Assembly (NCBI GenBank): GCA_934122235.1
Contig: CAKOWE010000010.1
Location: 1 to 43,241 of the forward strand
DNA from: an uncultured Clostridia bacterium
GTDB lineage: Bacteria; Bacillota; Clostridia; TANB77; CAG-508
DNA: 43,241 nt
Direction of reading: 5' to 3'
The translations under genes were made by a program, and so were the position numbers. Positions within the stretch are counted from its first letter, which is position 1; every line of letters starts with the position of its first letter. Shown here in pieces: positions 8,791-17,564 of this stretch. The notes below the pieces were generated by a model, which was not told the origin of the DNA, did no database searches, and was given only the letters and a program-made list of their open reading frames with translations.

Positions 8791-9469
8791 AACAATTATT
8801 GCAGAAGGCAAAACTTCTACAGAAGCTATAGAAAAAGGATTAAAAGAACTTAAAGCAACAAGGAATCAAGTTGATGTAAAGATACTTGAAGAAAAAAAGA
8901 AGAGCTTTTTTAGTATTTTAGATCCACATGTTGTAAAAGTTGAATTAACCATTAGGGAAGAGAGTATTCCAGAGAAAAAAGAAAAAAGTATTGAAAAGAA
9001 AGAAATAAATCAAAAAGATATTGAAGATGCCAATAAAGCAGTTGAAAACTTTTTGAATAACTTTTTAAATAAAATTTCTAGTAATATTGAATATACAGTA
9101 AAAAACGAAAATGGACTTGTATATGTTAATATTAAAGGAGAAGATTCTACAAGATTGATTGGATATAGAGGAGAAGCTTTAAATGCTCTGCAAACGCTTT
9201 TGACAACTATTGCAAGTAAAAATAGAGAAGAAAGTGTTAAAGTAATTCTTGATATTGGAAATTATAAAGATGCAAGAAAAAAGACTTTAGAAGAATTAGC
9301 TAGAAAAGTTGAAAAAACTGTTAAAAAGACAGGTAAGGCTGTAACATTAGAGCCGATGACAGCATATGAAAGAAAAATATTACATACAGAACTACAAAAT
9401 AGTGAATTTGTGAAAACATATAGCGTTGGTGAAGGCGATAGAAGAAGAGTTGTTATAGCAAAGAAATAA
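8783..9469 (+). CDS. jag: Jag/KhpB family RNA-binding protein
   Basis: Cytoplasmic RNA-binding protein (also called KhpB/EloR) linked to cell elongation and partner of KhpA in other Firmicutes. The chosen start gives 228 aa: an N-terminal Jag-N domain (MPKTIIAEGKTSTEAIEKGL), a charged Lys/Glu linker, a KH domain with IKGEDSTRLIGYRGEALNAL, and a C-terminal R3H domain with EPMTAYERKILHTEL. The ATG at 8783 has AAGGAGG about 9 nt upstream. A longer in-frame extension to 8750 has no ribosome site and would overlap yidC further. Confidence 0.94.
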   Translation: MPKTIIAEGKTSTEAIEKGLKELKATRNQVDVKILEEKKKSFFSILDPHVVKVELTIREESIPEKKEKSIEKKEINQKDIEDANKAVENFLNNFLNKISSNIEYTVKNENGLVYVNIKGEDSTRLIGYRGEALNALQTLLTTIASKNREESVKVILDIGNYKDARKKTLEELARKVEKTVKKTGKAVTLEPMTAYERKILHTELQNSEFVKTYSVGEGDRRRVVIAKK

Positions 9470-9484
9470 TTGAATATAAATCGG

Positions 9485-9537
9485 AAGTCAAAGTTCGGAT
9501 TTTAGTATATGTACTATTGTCTTGCTTTGACTTTTTT
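9485..9537 (+). terminator. Terminator after jag
   Basis: AAGTCAAAG (9485-9493) pairs with CTTTGACTT (9525-9533), followed by T residues. The loop is long (31 nt) and has a small internal GTATATGTAC palindrome. It closes the rpmH-to-jag operon. The next 176 nt before mnmE show no gene. Confidence 0.7.
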
Positions 9538-9713
9538 ATTGGTGAAAAAATATTATACTAAATGAATTATGAAAATATAAAAGCACCATTATTGAGTAAA
9601 AAAAGTATTGCTTATGGGTAAAAAAAGAACCAAAAATAGTACCTTAATTTAAAATATGGATAAAATTAATAGGTGTAATATTTTATATTCTAAGAAAAAA
9701 GGAGAGGAATAAT

Positions 9714-11081
9714 ATGAGTACAATTGCAGCAATATCAACAGCACCAGGAAATGCAGGAATTGGAATAATTAGGTTGAGTGGCGATGATTGCTTTAAAATT
9801 TTGCAAAAGATATTTAAGCCTAAAAATAAGGGAGAAATAAAAGGATATACTATAAAGTATGGGAATATTGTAAAAAGTGAGAATGATGAAATTATAGATG
9901 AAGTATTAGTATCTTACTTTGTTGCACCAAAGAGTTATACTAAAGAAAATATGTGTGAAATAAATTCACATGGTGGCATAGTAGTTGAAAATCAAATTTT
10001 AGAAGAATGTTTAAAAAATGGTGCAGTTCTTGCAGACCCTGGAGAATTTACTAAAAGAGCATTTATGAATGGAAGGATTGATTTATCTCAGGCTGAGGCT
10101 GTAATAGATATAATAAATTCTAAAACAGAGAAAGAAATGATGGTGGCTCAAAGACACTTAGAAGGAAGCCTATCGAAGAAAATAAAAGATATACAAGGTG
10201 AAATTTTAAATTTAATGGCAGATATAGAAGCTTCCATTGATTATCCTGAATATGACATAGAAGAAACTACAAATAAAAAAATAAATGATACATTAAATAG
10301 TGTAGAAAGAAAATTATTAAAATTAAAAAATAGTTTTGAAAATGGTAAAATTTTAAAAGAAGGAATTAAAACTGCGATTATTGGAAAACCAAATGTAGGT
10401 AAATCATCTCTTTTAAATTTAATACTTGGAGAAAATAGGGCAATAGTTAGTGATATAGAAGGAACAACAAGAGATACTATTGAAGAATACATAAATATAA
10501 AAGGCATTCCATTAAAAATTGTGGACACAGCTGGAATAAGGAAAACAAATGACGAGGTTGAAAAAATAGGCGTAGAAAGAAGCATAAACAATATAAGTAA
10601 TGCCAAACTGATAATTGCTCTATTTGACGATTCTCGTGCGTTTGACGATCAAGACCAAAAAATATTAGATTTAATAGAAGGAAAAAAGACAATTATATTA
10701 ATAAACAAAATTGACCTTGGAAAAAATTTAATTAAGGAAAATGAAAAGTTAAAAAAATTTAAAAATAATATAATTGAATTTTCTACAATCAATGAAACTG
10801 GGTTAGATAAATTATATAATAAAATAGAAGAGCTATTTAAATTAAATGAGTTGGATTGTGAAAACACTGAAATAATAACAAATAATAGGCATAAGCAACA
10901 AATATTATATGCTTTAGAAGATGTAGCAAAAGGAAGAGAAAGCTTAGAAACACATATGCCGGTTGATATTACGGCAATTTGTTTAAAAGATATATTAGAA
11001 AAATTAGCAGAAATAACAGGTGAAAATGTTTCTGAAGATATTATTAATGAAATATTTAAGAAGTTTTGCCTTGGAAAATGA
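9714..11081 (+). CDS. mnmE: tRNA modification GTPase MnmE
   Basis: With MnmG it installs the aminomethyl/carboxymethylaminomethyl group on wobble U34 of tRNAs. The 455-aa product starts with the formyl-THF-binding domain (MSTIAAISTAPGNAGIGIIR). Embedded in the helical domain is a Ras-like G domain with G1 GKPNVGKSSL, the TTRDT switch, DTAG and NKID. It ends in the family-defining FCLGK with the reactive cysteine. The ATG is preceded by AAAGGAGAGG. The gene is complete and of normal length, and is followed after a 169-nt leader by mnmG. Confidence 0.97.
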   Translation: MSTIAAISTAPGNAGIGIIRLSGDDCFKILQKIFKPKNKGEIKGYTIKYGNIVKSENDEIIDEVLVSYFVAPKSYTKENMCEINSHGGIVVENQILEECLKNGAVLADPGEFTKRAFMNGRIDLSQAEAVIDIINSKTEKEMMVAQRHLEGSLSKKIKDIQGEILNLMADIEASIDYPEYDIEETTNKKINDTLNSVERKLLKLKNSFENGKILKEGIKTAIIGKPNVGKSSLLNLILGENRAIVSDIEGTTRDTIEEYINIKGIPLKIVDTAGIRKTNDEVEKIGVERSINNISNAKLIIALFDDSRAFDDQDQKILDLIEGKKTIILINKIDLGKNLIKENEKLKKFKNNIIEFSTINETGLDKLYNKIEELFKLNELDCENTEIITNNRHKQQILYALEDVAKGRESLETHMPVDITAICLKDILEKLAEITGENVSEDIINEIFKKFCLGK

Positions 11082-11250
11082 GGAAAGTCACCATAGAATA
11101 TTATGTAAACATAACGAAAACTAAAGGATGTTTTCATGAAAACTGGACAGAAAAACGGCTACTAAGTACAAAGCGCCTTGAATAAGATTAAAGCTAAGTT
11201 TTCACGAGAACAATGATACAATGAAAGTAAAAATGAAGGAGTTGGAAAAA
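11082..11250 (+). promoter_or_regulatory. Candidate structured leader before mnmG
   Basis: This 169-nt non-coding gap has two copies of GAAAACT (11116-11122 and 11138-11144). Each could pair either with GTTTTC at 11130-11135 or with AGTTTTC at 11197-11203, so the pairings are mutually exclusive. GTTTTCATGAAAAC (11130-11143) is a perfect palindrome. I recognise no known riboswitch or T-box signature. The call rests only on pairing potential. Confidence 0.3.
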
Positions 11251-13128
11251 ATGAAATACGATGCAGGAGAATATGATATAGCAGTAGTTGGAGCAGGACA
11301 TGCTGGCTGTGAAGCAGCGCTAGCTGCTGCAAGAATGGGAATGAAAACATTATTGTTTTCTATAAGTTTGGAGGCTGTGGCAAATATGCCATGTAATCCA
11401 CATATAGGAGGAAGCTCAAAAGGACATTTAGTAAGAGAAATTGACTGCCTTGGTGGTGAAATGGGAAAAAATATTGATAAGACATTTGTACAAATGAGAA
11501 TGTTGAATACATCTAAAGGACCAGCTGTATATTCGTTAAGAGCACAAGCTGACAGAAAAAAATATCAAATGGAAATGAAACATACTCTAGAAAGACAACC
11601 AAATTTATATCTAAAACAAGCTGAAATAGTAGATATAGGTGTTGAAAATAATAAAATAACAAGTATAGAGACTAATGTTGGAGCAGTATATAAGGTAAAA
11701 GAAATAATTTTATGTACTGGTACATATTTAAGAGGAAAGATTTTTATAGGAGAGAACTCATTTGAAGGTGGACCTGATGGCGTTTTCCCTGCAAATAAAC
11801 TATCTAAAGTTCTTGAAAAATTAAATATTAAACTTTTAAGGTTTAAAACAGGTACTCCAGCAAGAGTAAATAAGAATTCTATTGATTTTTCTAAGATGGA
11901 GATACAAAATGGAGACAAGAATATAGAGTTATTCTCGCTAGAAGATAAAATAGACCCTGAAATAGAACAATTACCATGTTATTTGACTTATACAAATGCT
12001 AAAACACATCAAATTATTAGAGATAATCTAAGCCGTTCACCTCTTTATGGTGGTGAAATTAAAGGAACAGGGCCAAGATATTGCCCTTCTATCGAAGATA
12101 AAGTGGTAAGATTTGCTGATAAGGAAAGACATCAAGTGTTTATAGAGCCACTTGGAAGAGATACAGATGAAATGTATGTGCAAGGAATGAGTTCTTCTTT
12201 GCCAGAAGATGTACAAATAGCTATGTATAGGACTTTGCCAGGACTAGAACATGTTGAATTTACAAGACCAGCATATGCAATTGAATATGATTGTATAGAT
12301 CCTTCTACATTAAAATTATCTCTAGAATACAAAGATATAGATGGCTTATTCTTAGCTGGACAAGTAAATGGTACTTCGGGCTATGAAGAAGCTGCTGCTC
12401 AAGGAATTATTGCAGGAATTAATGCTGCAAGAAAATTACAAGGAAAAGAGCCGGTAATATTAGATAGATCTCAGGCTTATATAGGGGTTTTAATTGATGA
12501 TATAGTAACAAAAGGCACAAACGAGCCTTACAGAATGATGACTTCTAGAGCAGAATACAGACTTTTATTAAGACAAGACAATGCGGATTTGAGATTAATG
12601 GATATAGGACACGAGAACGGATTAATATCAGATGCAAGATATGAAAGATTTTTAAATAAAAAAGAACATATTTTTAATGAAATTGAGAGATTAAAGACTA
12701 CAACTGTTAAACCAACTGAAAAAGTAAATGAAATTTTATCAAAATATGGTTCTTCAAACATAAAAATAGGGGTAAAATTAGCCGATTTACTAAAAAGAAC
12801 AGAAATAAAGTATGAATATCTTGAAGAAATAGACAAAAATATGCCAGATTTAACAGAAGAAGAGAAAAAAGAGGTAGAAATTCAAGTAAAATATGAAGGA
12901 TATATTAAGTTAGAAGAAGCACAAGTTGAAAAGTTTAAAAAATTAGAGAATAAAAAACTTCCTAAAGAGATAGATTATTCAGAATTAAGTGGATTAAGGA
13001 TAGAAGCAAGACAAAAATTGAATAAAATAAAACCTGAATCAGTGGGGCAAGCCTCTAGAATATCAGGCGTTTCACCAGCTGATATATCTGTATTACTAAT
13101 ATATTTAGAACAATTAAAAAGGAGATAA
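11251..13128 (+). CDS. mnmG: tRNA uridine-5-carboxymethylaminomethyl(34) synthesis enzyme MnmG
   Basis: FAD-dependent partner of MnmE (formerly GidA). The chosen start gives 625 aa, the usual family length. The N-terminal dinucleotide-binding motif VVGAGHAGCEAALAAARMG is followed by the conserved MPCNPHIGG and the segment KGPAVYSLRAQADR. A C-terminal MnmE-binding helical domain includes SGLRIEARQKLNKIKP. The ATG at 11251 has AAGGAG 9 nt upstream. An in-frame ATG at 11221 lacks a ribosome site and would add ten residues before the FAD motif. It is followed 3 nt later by rsmG. Confidence 0.97.
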   Translation: MKYDAGEYDIAVVGAGHAGCEAALAAARMGMKTLLFSISLEAVANMPCNPHIGGSSKGHLVREIDCLGGEMGKNIDKTFVQMRMLNTSKGPAVYSLRAQADRKKYQMEMKHTLERQPNLYLKQAEIVDIGVENNKITSIETNVGAVYKVKEIILCTGTYLRGKIFIGENSFEGGPDGVFPANKLSKVLEKLNIKLLRFKTGTPARVNKNSIDFSKMEIQNGDKNIELFSLEDKIDPEIEQLPCYLTYTNAKTHQIIRDNLSRSPLYGGEIKGTGPRYCPSIEDKVVRFADKERHQVFIEPLGRDTDEMYVQGMSSSLPEDVQIAMYRTLPGLEHVEFTRPAYAIEYDCIDPSTLKLSLEYKDIDGLFLAGQVNGTSGYEEAAAQGIIAGINAARKLQGKEPVILDRSQAYIGVLIDDIVTKGTNEPYRMMTSRAEYRLLLRQDNADLRLMDIGHENGLISDARYERFLNKKEHIFNEIERLKTTTVKPTEKVNEILSKYGSSNIKIGVKLADLLKRTEIKYEYLEEIDKNMPDLTEEEKKEVEIQVKYEGYIKLEEAQVEKFKKLENKKLPKEIDYSELSGLRIEARQKLNKIKPESVGQASRISGVSPADISVLLIYLEQLKRR

Positions 13129-13131
13129 ATA

Positions 13132-13848
13132 ATGGAATTTAATGAGTTTGAAGAACTTTTTAAAGAAAAAGAAAATGAAATTAATATTAATATTTCAGTT
13201 GAAAATGTAGAAAAATTCTATAAATATATGAAAAGTTTAATTGAATGGAATGAAAAAATTAATTTGACGGCTATAACAGATGAAGAAGAAATTATTGAAA
13301 AACATTTTATAGACTCACTTACAATATTGAAATATATAAAAGATGGTTATACTATGATTGATGTTGGAACAGGAGCTGGTTTTCCTGGATTACCAATAGC
13401 TATAAGTAGTAAGGCAAAAGTAACATTGCTAGATTCGCTAAATAAGAGAGTAAATTTCTTAAATTCAATTTCAACTGAATTGGGACTAAACAATGTAAAT
13501 TCAATTCATGGTAGAGCAGAAGAAATGGGAGCAAATCAAAAATACAGAGAAAAGTACGATGTTGCTGTATCGAGAGCTGTAGCACCAATGAATGTGCTTG
13601 TGGAATATTTATTGCCATTTGTTAAAATTGGTGGAATTTGTATTTGTATGAAAGGACCAAAGGCTGATGAAGAATTAAAAGAAGCTAAAAGAGCTATAAA
13701 ACTTCTTGGAGGAGAGATTATAAAACAGGAAAAATTAAAATTAGATAATGAAAAAATGGAAAGAAACTTAATTATTATAAAGAAAGTTTCGACAACAGCA
13801 AAAAAGTATCCAAGAAAGCCTGGAATGCCTGCAAAGCAGCCTCTTTAA
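13132..13848 (+). CDS. rsmG: 16S rRNA (guanine-527-N7)-methyltransferase RsmG
   Basis: SAM-dependent methylase of G527 in 16S rRNA (formerly GidB). The 238-aa product shows the SAM loop MIDVGTGAGFPGLPIAI, the preceding WNEKINLTAI and EKHFIDSL motifs, and VSRAVAPMNVLVEY. The C-terminus is the family-like RKPGMPAKQPL. AAAGGAGAT precedes the ATG, and the start lies 3 nt after the mnmG stop. It is the last gene of the mnmE-mnmG-rsmG group. Confidence 0.96.
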   Translation: MEFNEFEELFKEKENEININISVENVEKFYKYMKSLIEWNEKINLTAITDEEEIIEKHFIDSLTILKYIKDGYTMIDVGTGAGFPGLPIAISSKAKVTLLDSLNKRVNFLNSISTELGLNNVNSIHGRAEEMGANQKYREKYDVAVSRAVAPMNVLVEYLLPFVKIGGICICMKGPKADEELKEAKRAIKLLGGEIIKQEKLKLDNEKMERNLIIIKKVSTTAKKYPRKPGMPAKQPL

Positions 13849-13895
13849 AACTTAAAACGATATGATAGAAAACTTAAAAAAATTAGATTTTTTTA

Positions 13896-13941
13896 TTGAC
13901 ATATTAGTAATATTAATATATTATTAGTATGTCATTTTTTT
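13896..13941 (+). promoter_or_regulatory. Overlapping promoter and terminator hairpin before parA
   Basis: TTGACA (13896-13901), 17 nt, then TATTAT (13919-13924) is a good promoter spacing. The same bases form a long hairpin (13897-13934, arms TGACATA/TATGTCA plus AT pairs with wobbles) followed by seven T (13935-13941). It can act as the rsmG terminator and the parAB promoter. Confidence 0.6.
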
Positions 13942-13960
13942 ACACATAGGAGGGATAAAA

Positions 13961-14761
13961 TTGGGAAAAATAATATCAATAGCTAACCAAAAAGGTGGCG
14001 TTGGAAAAACAACCACAGCAATTAATATGAGTACAATTTTAGCTAAAAGAGGAAAGAAGGTTTTATTTATTGATGCTGACCCACAAGGCAATGGTACCAG
14101 TGGTTTGGGAGTAAATAAAGAACAAAAGTTCTCTATATATGATGTACTAATAGAAGATATAGAAGTAGAAAATACATTACAAAAGACACAAGTAAAAAAT
14201 TTGGATTTATGTCCATCAAATATGAATTTAGCAGGAGCAGAAGTTCAGCTTGTGTCAATGGAAGATAGAGAGTATAGATTAAAGACAAAATTAAATAATA
14301 TAAGAGATAAATACGATTTTATAATAATAGATTGTCCACCATCTTTAGGTCTTATTACTTTAAACGCATTTACAGCATCAAATAGTGTATTGATACCTGT
14401 ACAATGTGAATATTATGCGCTTGAGGGATTAGGACAACTGTTGAATACAGTAGAATTAGTAAGAAAACATATGAACAAAGATTTTAAAGTAGAAGGTGCC
14501 TTATTAACAATGTATGATGCGAGAACGAACCTATCAAACCAGGTTGTTAAGGAAGTAAAAAGATATTTTGAAGACAAGGTATATAAAAATGTAATTCCAA
14601 GAAATGTAAAACTTAGCGAGGCTCCAAGCTATGGAATGCCAATAACTTTGTATGATCCAAGGTCTAAAGGAGCAAAGAGTTACGAGAAATTTACAAGAGA
14701 ATTTCTGAAGATTAATGAAGAAGAACAAAAAGCTGCAAAGCATATGAAGAAAGGAGAATAA
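13961..14761 (+). CDS. parA: Chromosome-partitioning ATPase ParA (Soj)
   Basis: ParA/MinD-type ATPase acting with ParB in origin segregation and DnaA control. The 266-aa product has the deviant Walker A KGGVGKTTTAIN at the N-terminus, Walker A' FIDADPQGNGTSGLG, and Walker B FIIIDCPPSLGLITLNA. There is no long N-terminal HTH domain, so it is the chromosomal Soj type. The start is TTG at 13961 with AGGAGGG 7-8 nt upstream; no ATG fits. parB follows after 3 nt. Confidence 0.95.
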   Translation: MGKIISIANQKGGVGKTTTAINMSTILAKRGKKVLFIDADPQGNGTSGLGVNKEQKFSIYDVLIEDIEVENTLQKTQVKNLDLCPSNMNLAGAEVQLVSMEDREYRLKTKLNNIRDKYDFIIIDCPPSLGLITLNAFTASNSVLIPVQCEYYALEGLGQLLNTVELVRKHMNKDFKVEGALLTMYDARTNLSNQVVKEVKRYFEDKVYKNVIPRNVKLSEAPSYGMPITLYDPRSKGAKSYEKFTREFLKINEEEQKAAKHMKKGE

Positions 14762-14764
14762 AAT

Positions 14765-15625
14765 ATGGCAAAAAAAACTGGTCTAGGAAGAGGATTAGAT
14801 GCGTTATTTAGTGATACTATTAAAGAACCTGAAATTGAAGAAGTTACAGGGGAGATAGTACAAAATATTAAAATTACTAAAATTGAACCAGATAAAGAAC
14901 AACCTAGAAAAAGATTTGATGAGGAAAAGCTAGATGAATTAGCTAATTCAATAAAGCAATATGGTGTTATACAACCAATTATTGTTACTTTAAAAGATGA
15001 TTATTATCAAATAATTGCAGGAGAAAGAAGATGGAGAGCAGCAAAAAAGGCTGGACTTACTGAAATCCCTTGCTTAGTTAGAACGAAAACAGAACAAGAG
15101 AATAGAGAAATTGCACTTATTGAAAATATTCAAAGAGAAAACCTAAATCCAATAGAAAAAGCTAAAGGATTAAGAAGATTATTAGATGATTATGGATTAA
15201 CGCAGCAAGAACTTGCTGATAAGCTAGGAATGAGTAGAAGTGGATTGACTAATAATGTAAGAATTTTGAATTTGGATCCAAGAGTAATTGACTTAGTTGT
15301 TGAACATAATTTTAGTGAAAGACAATGTAGAGAGTTATTAAAGGTACAAGATCCGGAAAAACAATATAAATTAGCTTTAGGAGTTATTGAATATGGAGAT
15401 AAATATGATGAATTAGAGAGAAAAATAAATAATGATAAGAACTTACCAAAAAAGGATAAAGAAAAATCTCTAAAATATCAAGCTATATACAGAGACATAG
15501 AAAATTCATTCCAAGGCTTCTTTGGCACGAAAGTTAAATTAGAGGCTGGAAAAAGAAAAGGAAAGATAGTTATTGAGTATAACTCAAATGATGACTTAGA
15601 AAGGATCCTGGGCTTAATTAAATAG
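14765..15625 (+). CDS. parB: Chromosome-partitioning protein ParB (Spo0J)
   Basis: CTP-dependent DNA clamp that loads at parS. The 286-aa product starts with the usual KKTGLGRGLDALFSD. The CTPase/ParB motif GERRWRAAKKAGLTEIPCLV and ENIQRENLNPIEKAKG follow, and the HTH around QQELADKLGMSRSGLTNNVR precedes a C-terminal dimerisation region. AAAGGAG precedes the ATG. I did not find a convincing parS palindrome inside the window. Confidence 0.96.
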   Translation: MAKKTGLGRGLDALFSDTIKEPEIEEVTGEIVQNIKITKIEPDKEQPRKRFDEEKLDELANSIKQYGVIQPIIVTLKDDYYQIIAGERRWRAAKKAGLTEIPCLVRTKTEQENREIALIENIQRENLNPIEKAKGLRRLLDDYGLTQQELADKLGMSRSGLTNNVRILNLDPRVIDLVVEHNFSERQCRELLKVQDPEKQYKLALGVIEYGDKYDELERKINNDKNLPKKDKEKSLKYQAIYRDIENSFQGFFGTKVKLEAGKRKGKIVIEYNSNDDLERILGLIK

Positions 15626-15639
15626 GAAGTGATTAATAA

Positions 15640-16122
15640 ATGAATATGAATTTTGAATTTAATTTATTTAATGTTATTATTTTAATAATAAATATAGCAT
15701 TGATTGCTATTTATGTATTAAACTCAATTAAACTTACAAAATTAAGAAAAAATTATTCTGATTTTATGACAAAACTCGGTAAAGGGAACAATATAAATGA
15801 AATGTTGCAGGAATATGTTAAGAGTGTTGATGAGATAAAAAAAGAAAATAATGAAATAGAGAGATATTGTCAAAAACTCGATACAGATTCCAAGAATTAT
15901 CTAAAAAATATTGGATTAGTAAGGTATAATGCATATAAAGATACTGGTAGCAATTTAAGTTTTGCTCTGGCAATTTTAAATGAGCATAATACCGGAATTG
16001 TATTAAACGGAATATATGGAAGAGATACATCAAATATATATGCAAAACCTATAGTAGAAGGAAAATGTGAATATGCATTGTCAAATGAAGAAAAAGATGC
16101 TTTAGATAAGGCGATTAAATAA
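15640..16122 (+). CDS. DUF4446 family membrane-anchored protein
   Basis: Function unknown. The 160-aa product has one N-terminal membrane segment (about residues 7-26, FNVIILIINIALIAIYVLN). A coiled, charged stretch (30-90) is followed by a small globular C-terminal domain with LVRYNAYKDTGSNLSFALAI and LNEHNTGIVLNGIYGRD, hallmarks I associate with DUF4446. This family often follows parB in Clostridia. AGGAAGTGAT lies before the ATG; a second in-frame ATG at 15646 is possible. A strong terminator follows. Confidence 0.85.
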   Translation: MNMNFEFNLFNVIILIINIALIAIYVLNSIKLTKLRKNYSDFMTKLGKGNNINEMLQEYVKSVDEIKKENNEIERYCQKLDTDSKNYLKNIGLVRYNAYKDTGSNLSFALAILNEHNTGIVLNGIYGRDTSNIYAKPIVEGKCEYALSNEEKDALDKAIK

Positions 16123-16129
16123 GAAAAAT

Positions 16130-16182
16130 CCACTAATTATGAGATAAATTAATGAAATTCATGATTAGTGGAATAATTTTTT
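16130..16182 (+). terminator. Terminator after the parAB operon
   Basis: CCACTAAT (16130-16137) pairs with ATTAGTGG (16164-16171), with further partial pairing inside. A run of T ends at 16182. Confidence 0.8.
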
Positions 16183-16210
16183 AATAATTGCAAAAATTAT
16201 AAATATATTG

Positions 16211-16240
16211 TTGACAAATAAGATAATTTTATGGTATGAT
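16211..16240 (+). promoter_or_regulatory. Promoter of the tRNA-Ser pair
   Basis: TTGACA (16211-16216), an 18-nt spacer and TATGAT (16235-16240), 22 bp before the first tRNA. Confidence 0.85.
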
Positions 16241-16262
16241 ATAACTTGTCACGAGATGATAT

Positions 16263-16354
<92 letters not shown>

Positions 16355-16378
16355 TTTTTTTATATGAAATATGTAAAT

Positions 16379-16470
16379 GGAGCAGTACCCAAGAGGCTGA
16401 AGGGGGCAGTTTGCTAAACTGCTAGGGTTCGTTAAGGGCCGCGGAGGTTCAAATCCTCTCTGTTCCGCCA
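16379..16470 (+). tRNA. tRNA-Ser (anticodon GCU)
   Basis: A 92-nt class II tRNA with acceptor GGAGCAG against CTGTTCC (one G-U pair). The anticodon loop is TTGCTAA between GCAGT and ACTGC, followed by a long variable arm, GTTCAAATC in the T loop and an encoded CCA. It lies 24 nt after the other tRNA-Ser and is likely co-transcribed. Confidence 0.97.
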
Positions 16471-16473
16471 AAG

Positions 16474-16503
16474 AATATCAAGAGTAATCTTGGTATTTTT
16501 TTT
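16474..16503 (+). terminator. Terminator of the tRNA-Ser operon
   Basis: AATATCAAGA (16474-16483) pairs with TCTTGGTATT (16488-16497, one wobble) around a GTAA tetraloop, followed by a T run. Confidence 0.85.
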
Positions 16504-16514
16504 GTATATAAATA

Positions 16515-16540
16515 AAAAACCACGGAAATTCGTGGTTTTT
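16515..16540 (-). terminator. Terminator of the dnaD-dnaI operon
   Basis: AAAAACCACG and CGTGGTTTTT form a 10-bp stem with a 6-nt loop. T runs occur on both strands, so it can end dnaI (minus) and back up the tRNA terminator (plus). Confidence 0.85.
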
Positions 16541-16545
16541 ATAAT

Positions 16546-17544
16546 CTATCTTTTTTTTATTCGTATATCATCACCAAAGAAATAACATATATTATAACTT
16601 CCTATAAGTCTAGAAATAATTCTTTCACCATATGTAGAGGCTAGATTATCTAAACTTAGATTTGTTGATATAATGTTTTTTGTTGCCTTATTATTTTGAT
16701 TTAATAACCTAGTATTTATTAATGTAAACAGTTCTGAAAATTTCATATTATTTAAACTTTCAGTACCCAAATCATCTATTACAAGTAGATCAACTGATAA
16801 AAGATTTTTTAATACATTAAAATTAGATGATTTTCCCAGTTTGTAATCTATAATTGAGTCTAGCATGATAGGAGCTGTTTGATAGAGTACAGTTTTATTT
16901 CTTTTTAACATTTCATTAGCAATACAATTTGACATGAATGTTTTTCCTAATCCAGTATTACCAGTAAATAATAGATTTTTTTCTTTAGGATTATCAAAAT
17001 TATCTATAAATTTATCACAGATTTTTTTTATAATTTTAATATTTTCTTTAGGAGATATTGATGAGTTATATTTTTCCTTATTTATCTCATCAGAATAACA
17101 ATCTAAAGAAAAATCCTCGAAACTATACTTTGAAAAATCGAAACTATTGATTTTATTGTATTCTGCATCAAAAATTTTTTGCTTTAAACAATTACACATT
17201 TTTGTTGTATAGTTTTCTGTAATATAACCAGTATCTTTACACAGATTGCACTCAAATTGTGGATAAAAATATGTAGAATCTATATTTAAGCTGTTATATA
17301 TTTCGTTTTTTTCATTTAACAGATATTCTTTTTTTGATTTTAATGTGTCTAATAAAGATCTATCATTAGTTTGTAAAATTGATTTTGCTGTTTGTATTGA
17401 AAATTTACTTAATTCATCATCAATCTCTTGCAAGCGTGGATTTTCTTGATAAATTTTTTCTTTTTTTATGTTTGCATCTGCAATTTCTTTATTCCTTTTT
17501 CTAGAATATTCTAAAAGAAGTTGCTTAAGAGTAGAATTATTCAT
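16546..17544 (-). CDS. dnaI: DnaI-type replicative helicase loader (AAA+ ATPase)
   Basis: Probable loader of the replicative helicase onto oriC or restart sites. The 332-aa product has an N-terminal helical region. A zinc-binding cysteine cluster follows (CNLCKDTGY ... KMCNCLKQ, near residues 100-125), typical of DnaI. The AAA+ core has Walker A FTGNTGLGKTFMSNCIANEM and Walker B LLVIDDLGTE. I place the start at ATG 17544 because AAGGATGTGAT (one mismatch from the ideal SD) lies 7 nt upstream. A GTG at 17556 would overlap that site. It follows dnaD by about 20 nt. The symbol is by analogy with B. subtilis. Confidence 0.85.
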   Translation of the reverse strand: MNNSTLKQLLLEYSRKRNKEIADANIKKEKIYQENPRLQEIDDELSKFSIQTAKSILQTNDRSLLDTLKSKKEYLLNEKNEIYNSLNIDSTYFYPQFECNLCKDTGYITENYTTKMCNCLKQKIFDAEYNKINSFDFSKYSFEDFSLDCYSDEINKEKYNSSISPKENIKIIKKICDKFIDNFDNPKEKNLLFTGNTGLGKTFMSNCIANEMLKRNKTVLYQTAPIMLDSIIDYKLGKSSNFNVLKNLLSVDLLVIDDLGTESLNNMKFSELFTLINTRLLNQNNKATKNIISTNLSLDNLASTYGERIISRLIGSYNICYFFGDDIRIKKR

Positions 17545-17564
17545 TTTAGTAATCACATCCTTTT

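Noticed and set aside
11198..11211. parS-like sequence GTTTTCACGAGAAC
   Set aside because: Only about 11 of 16 positions fit the parS consensus and the dyad centre is broken. It is better explained as part of the mnmG leader pairings.
11082..11250. T-box riboswitch before mnmG
   Set aside because: No AGGGTGGNACCGCG-type antiterminator signature and the downstream gene is not an aminoacyl-tRNA or amino-acid gene.
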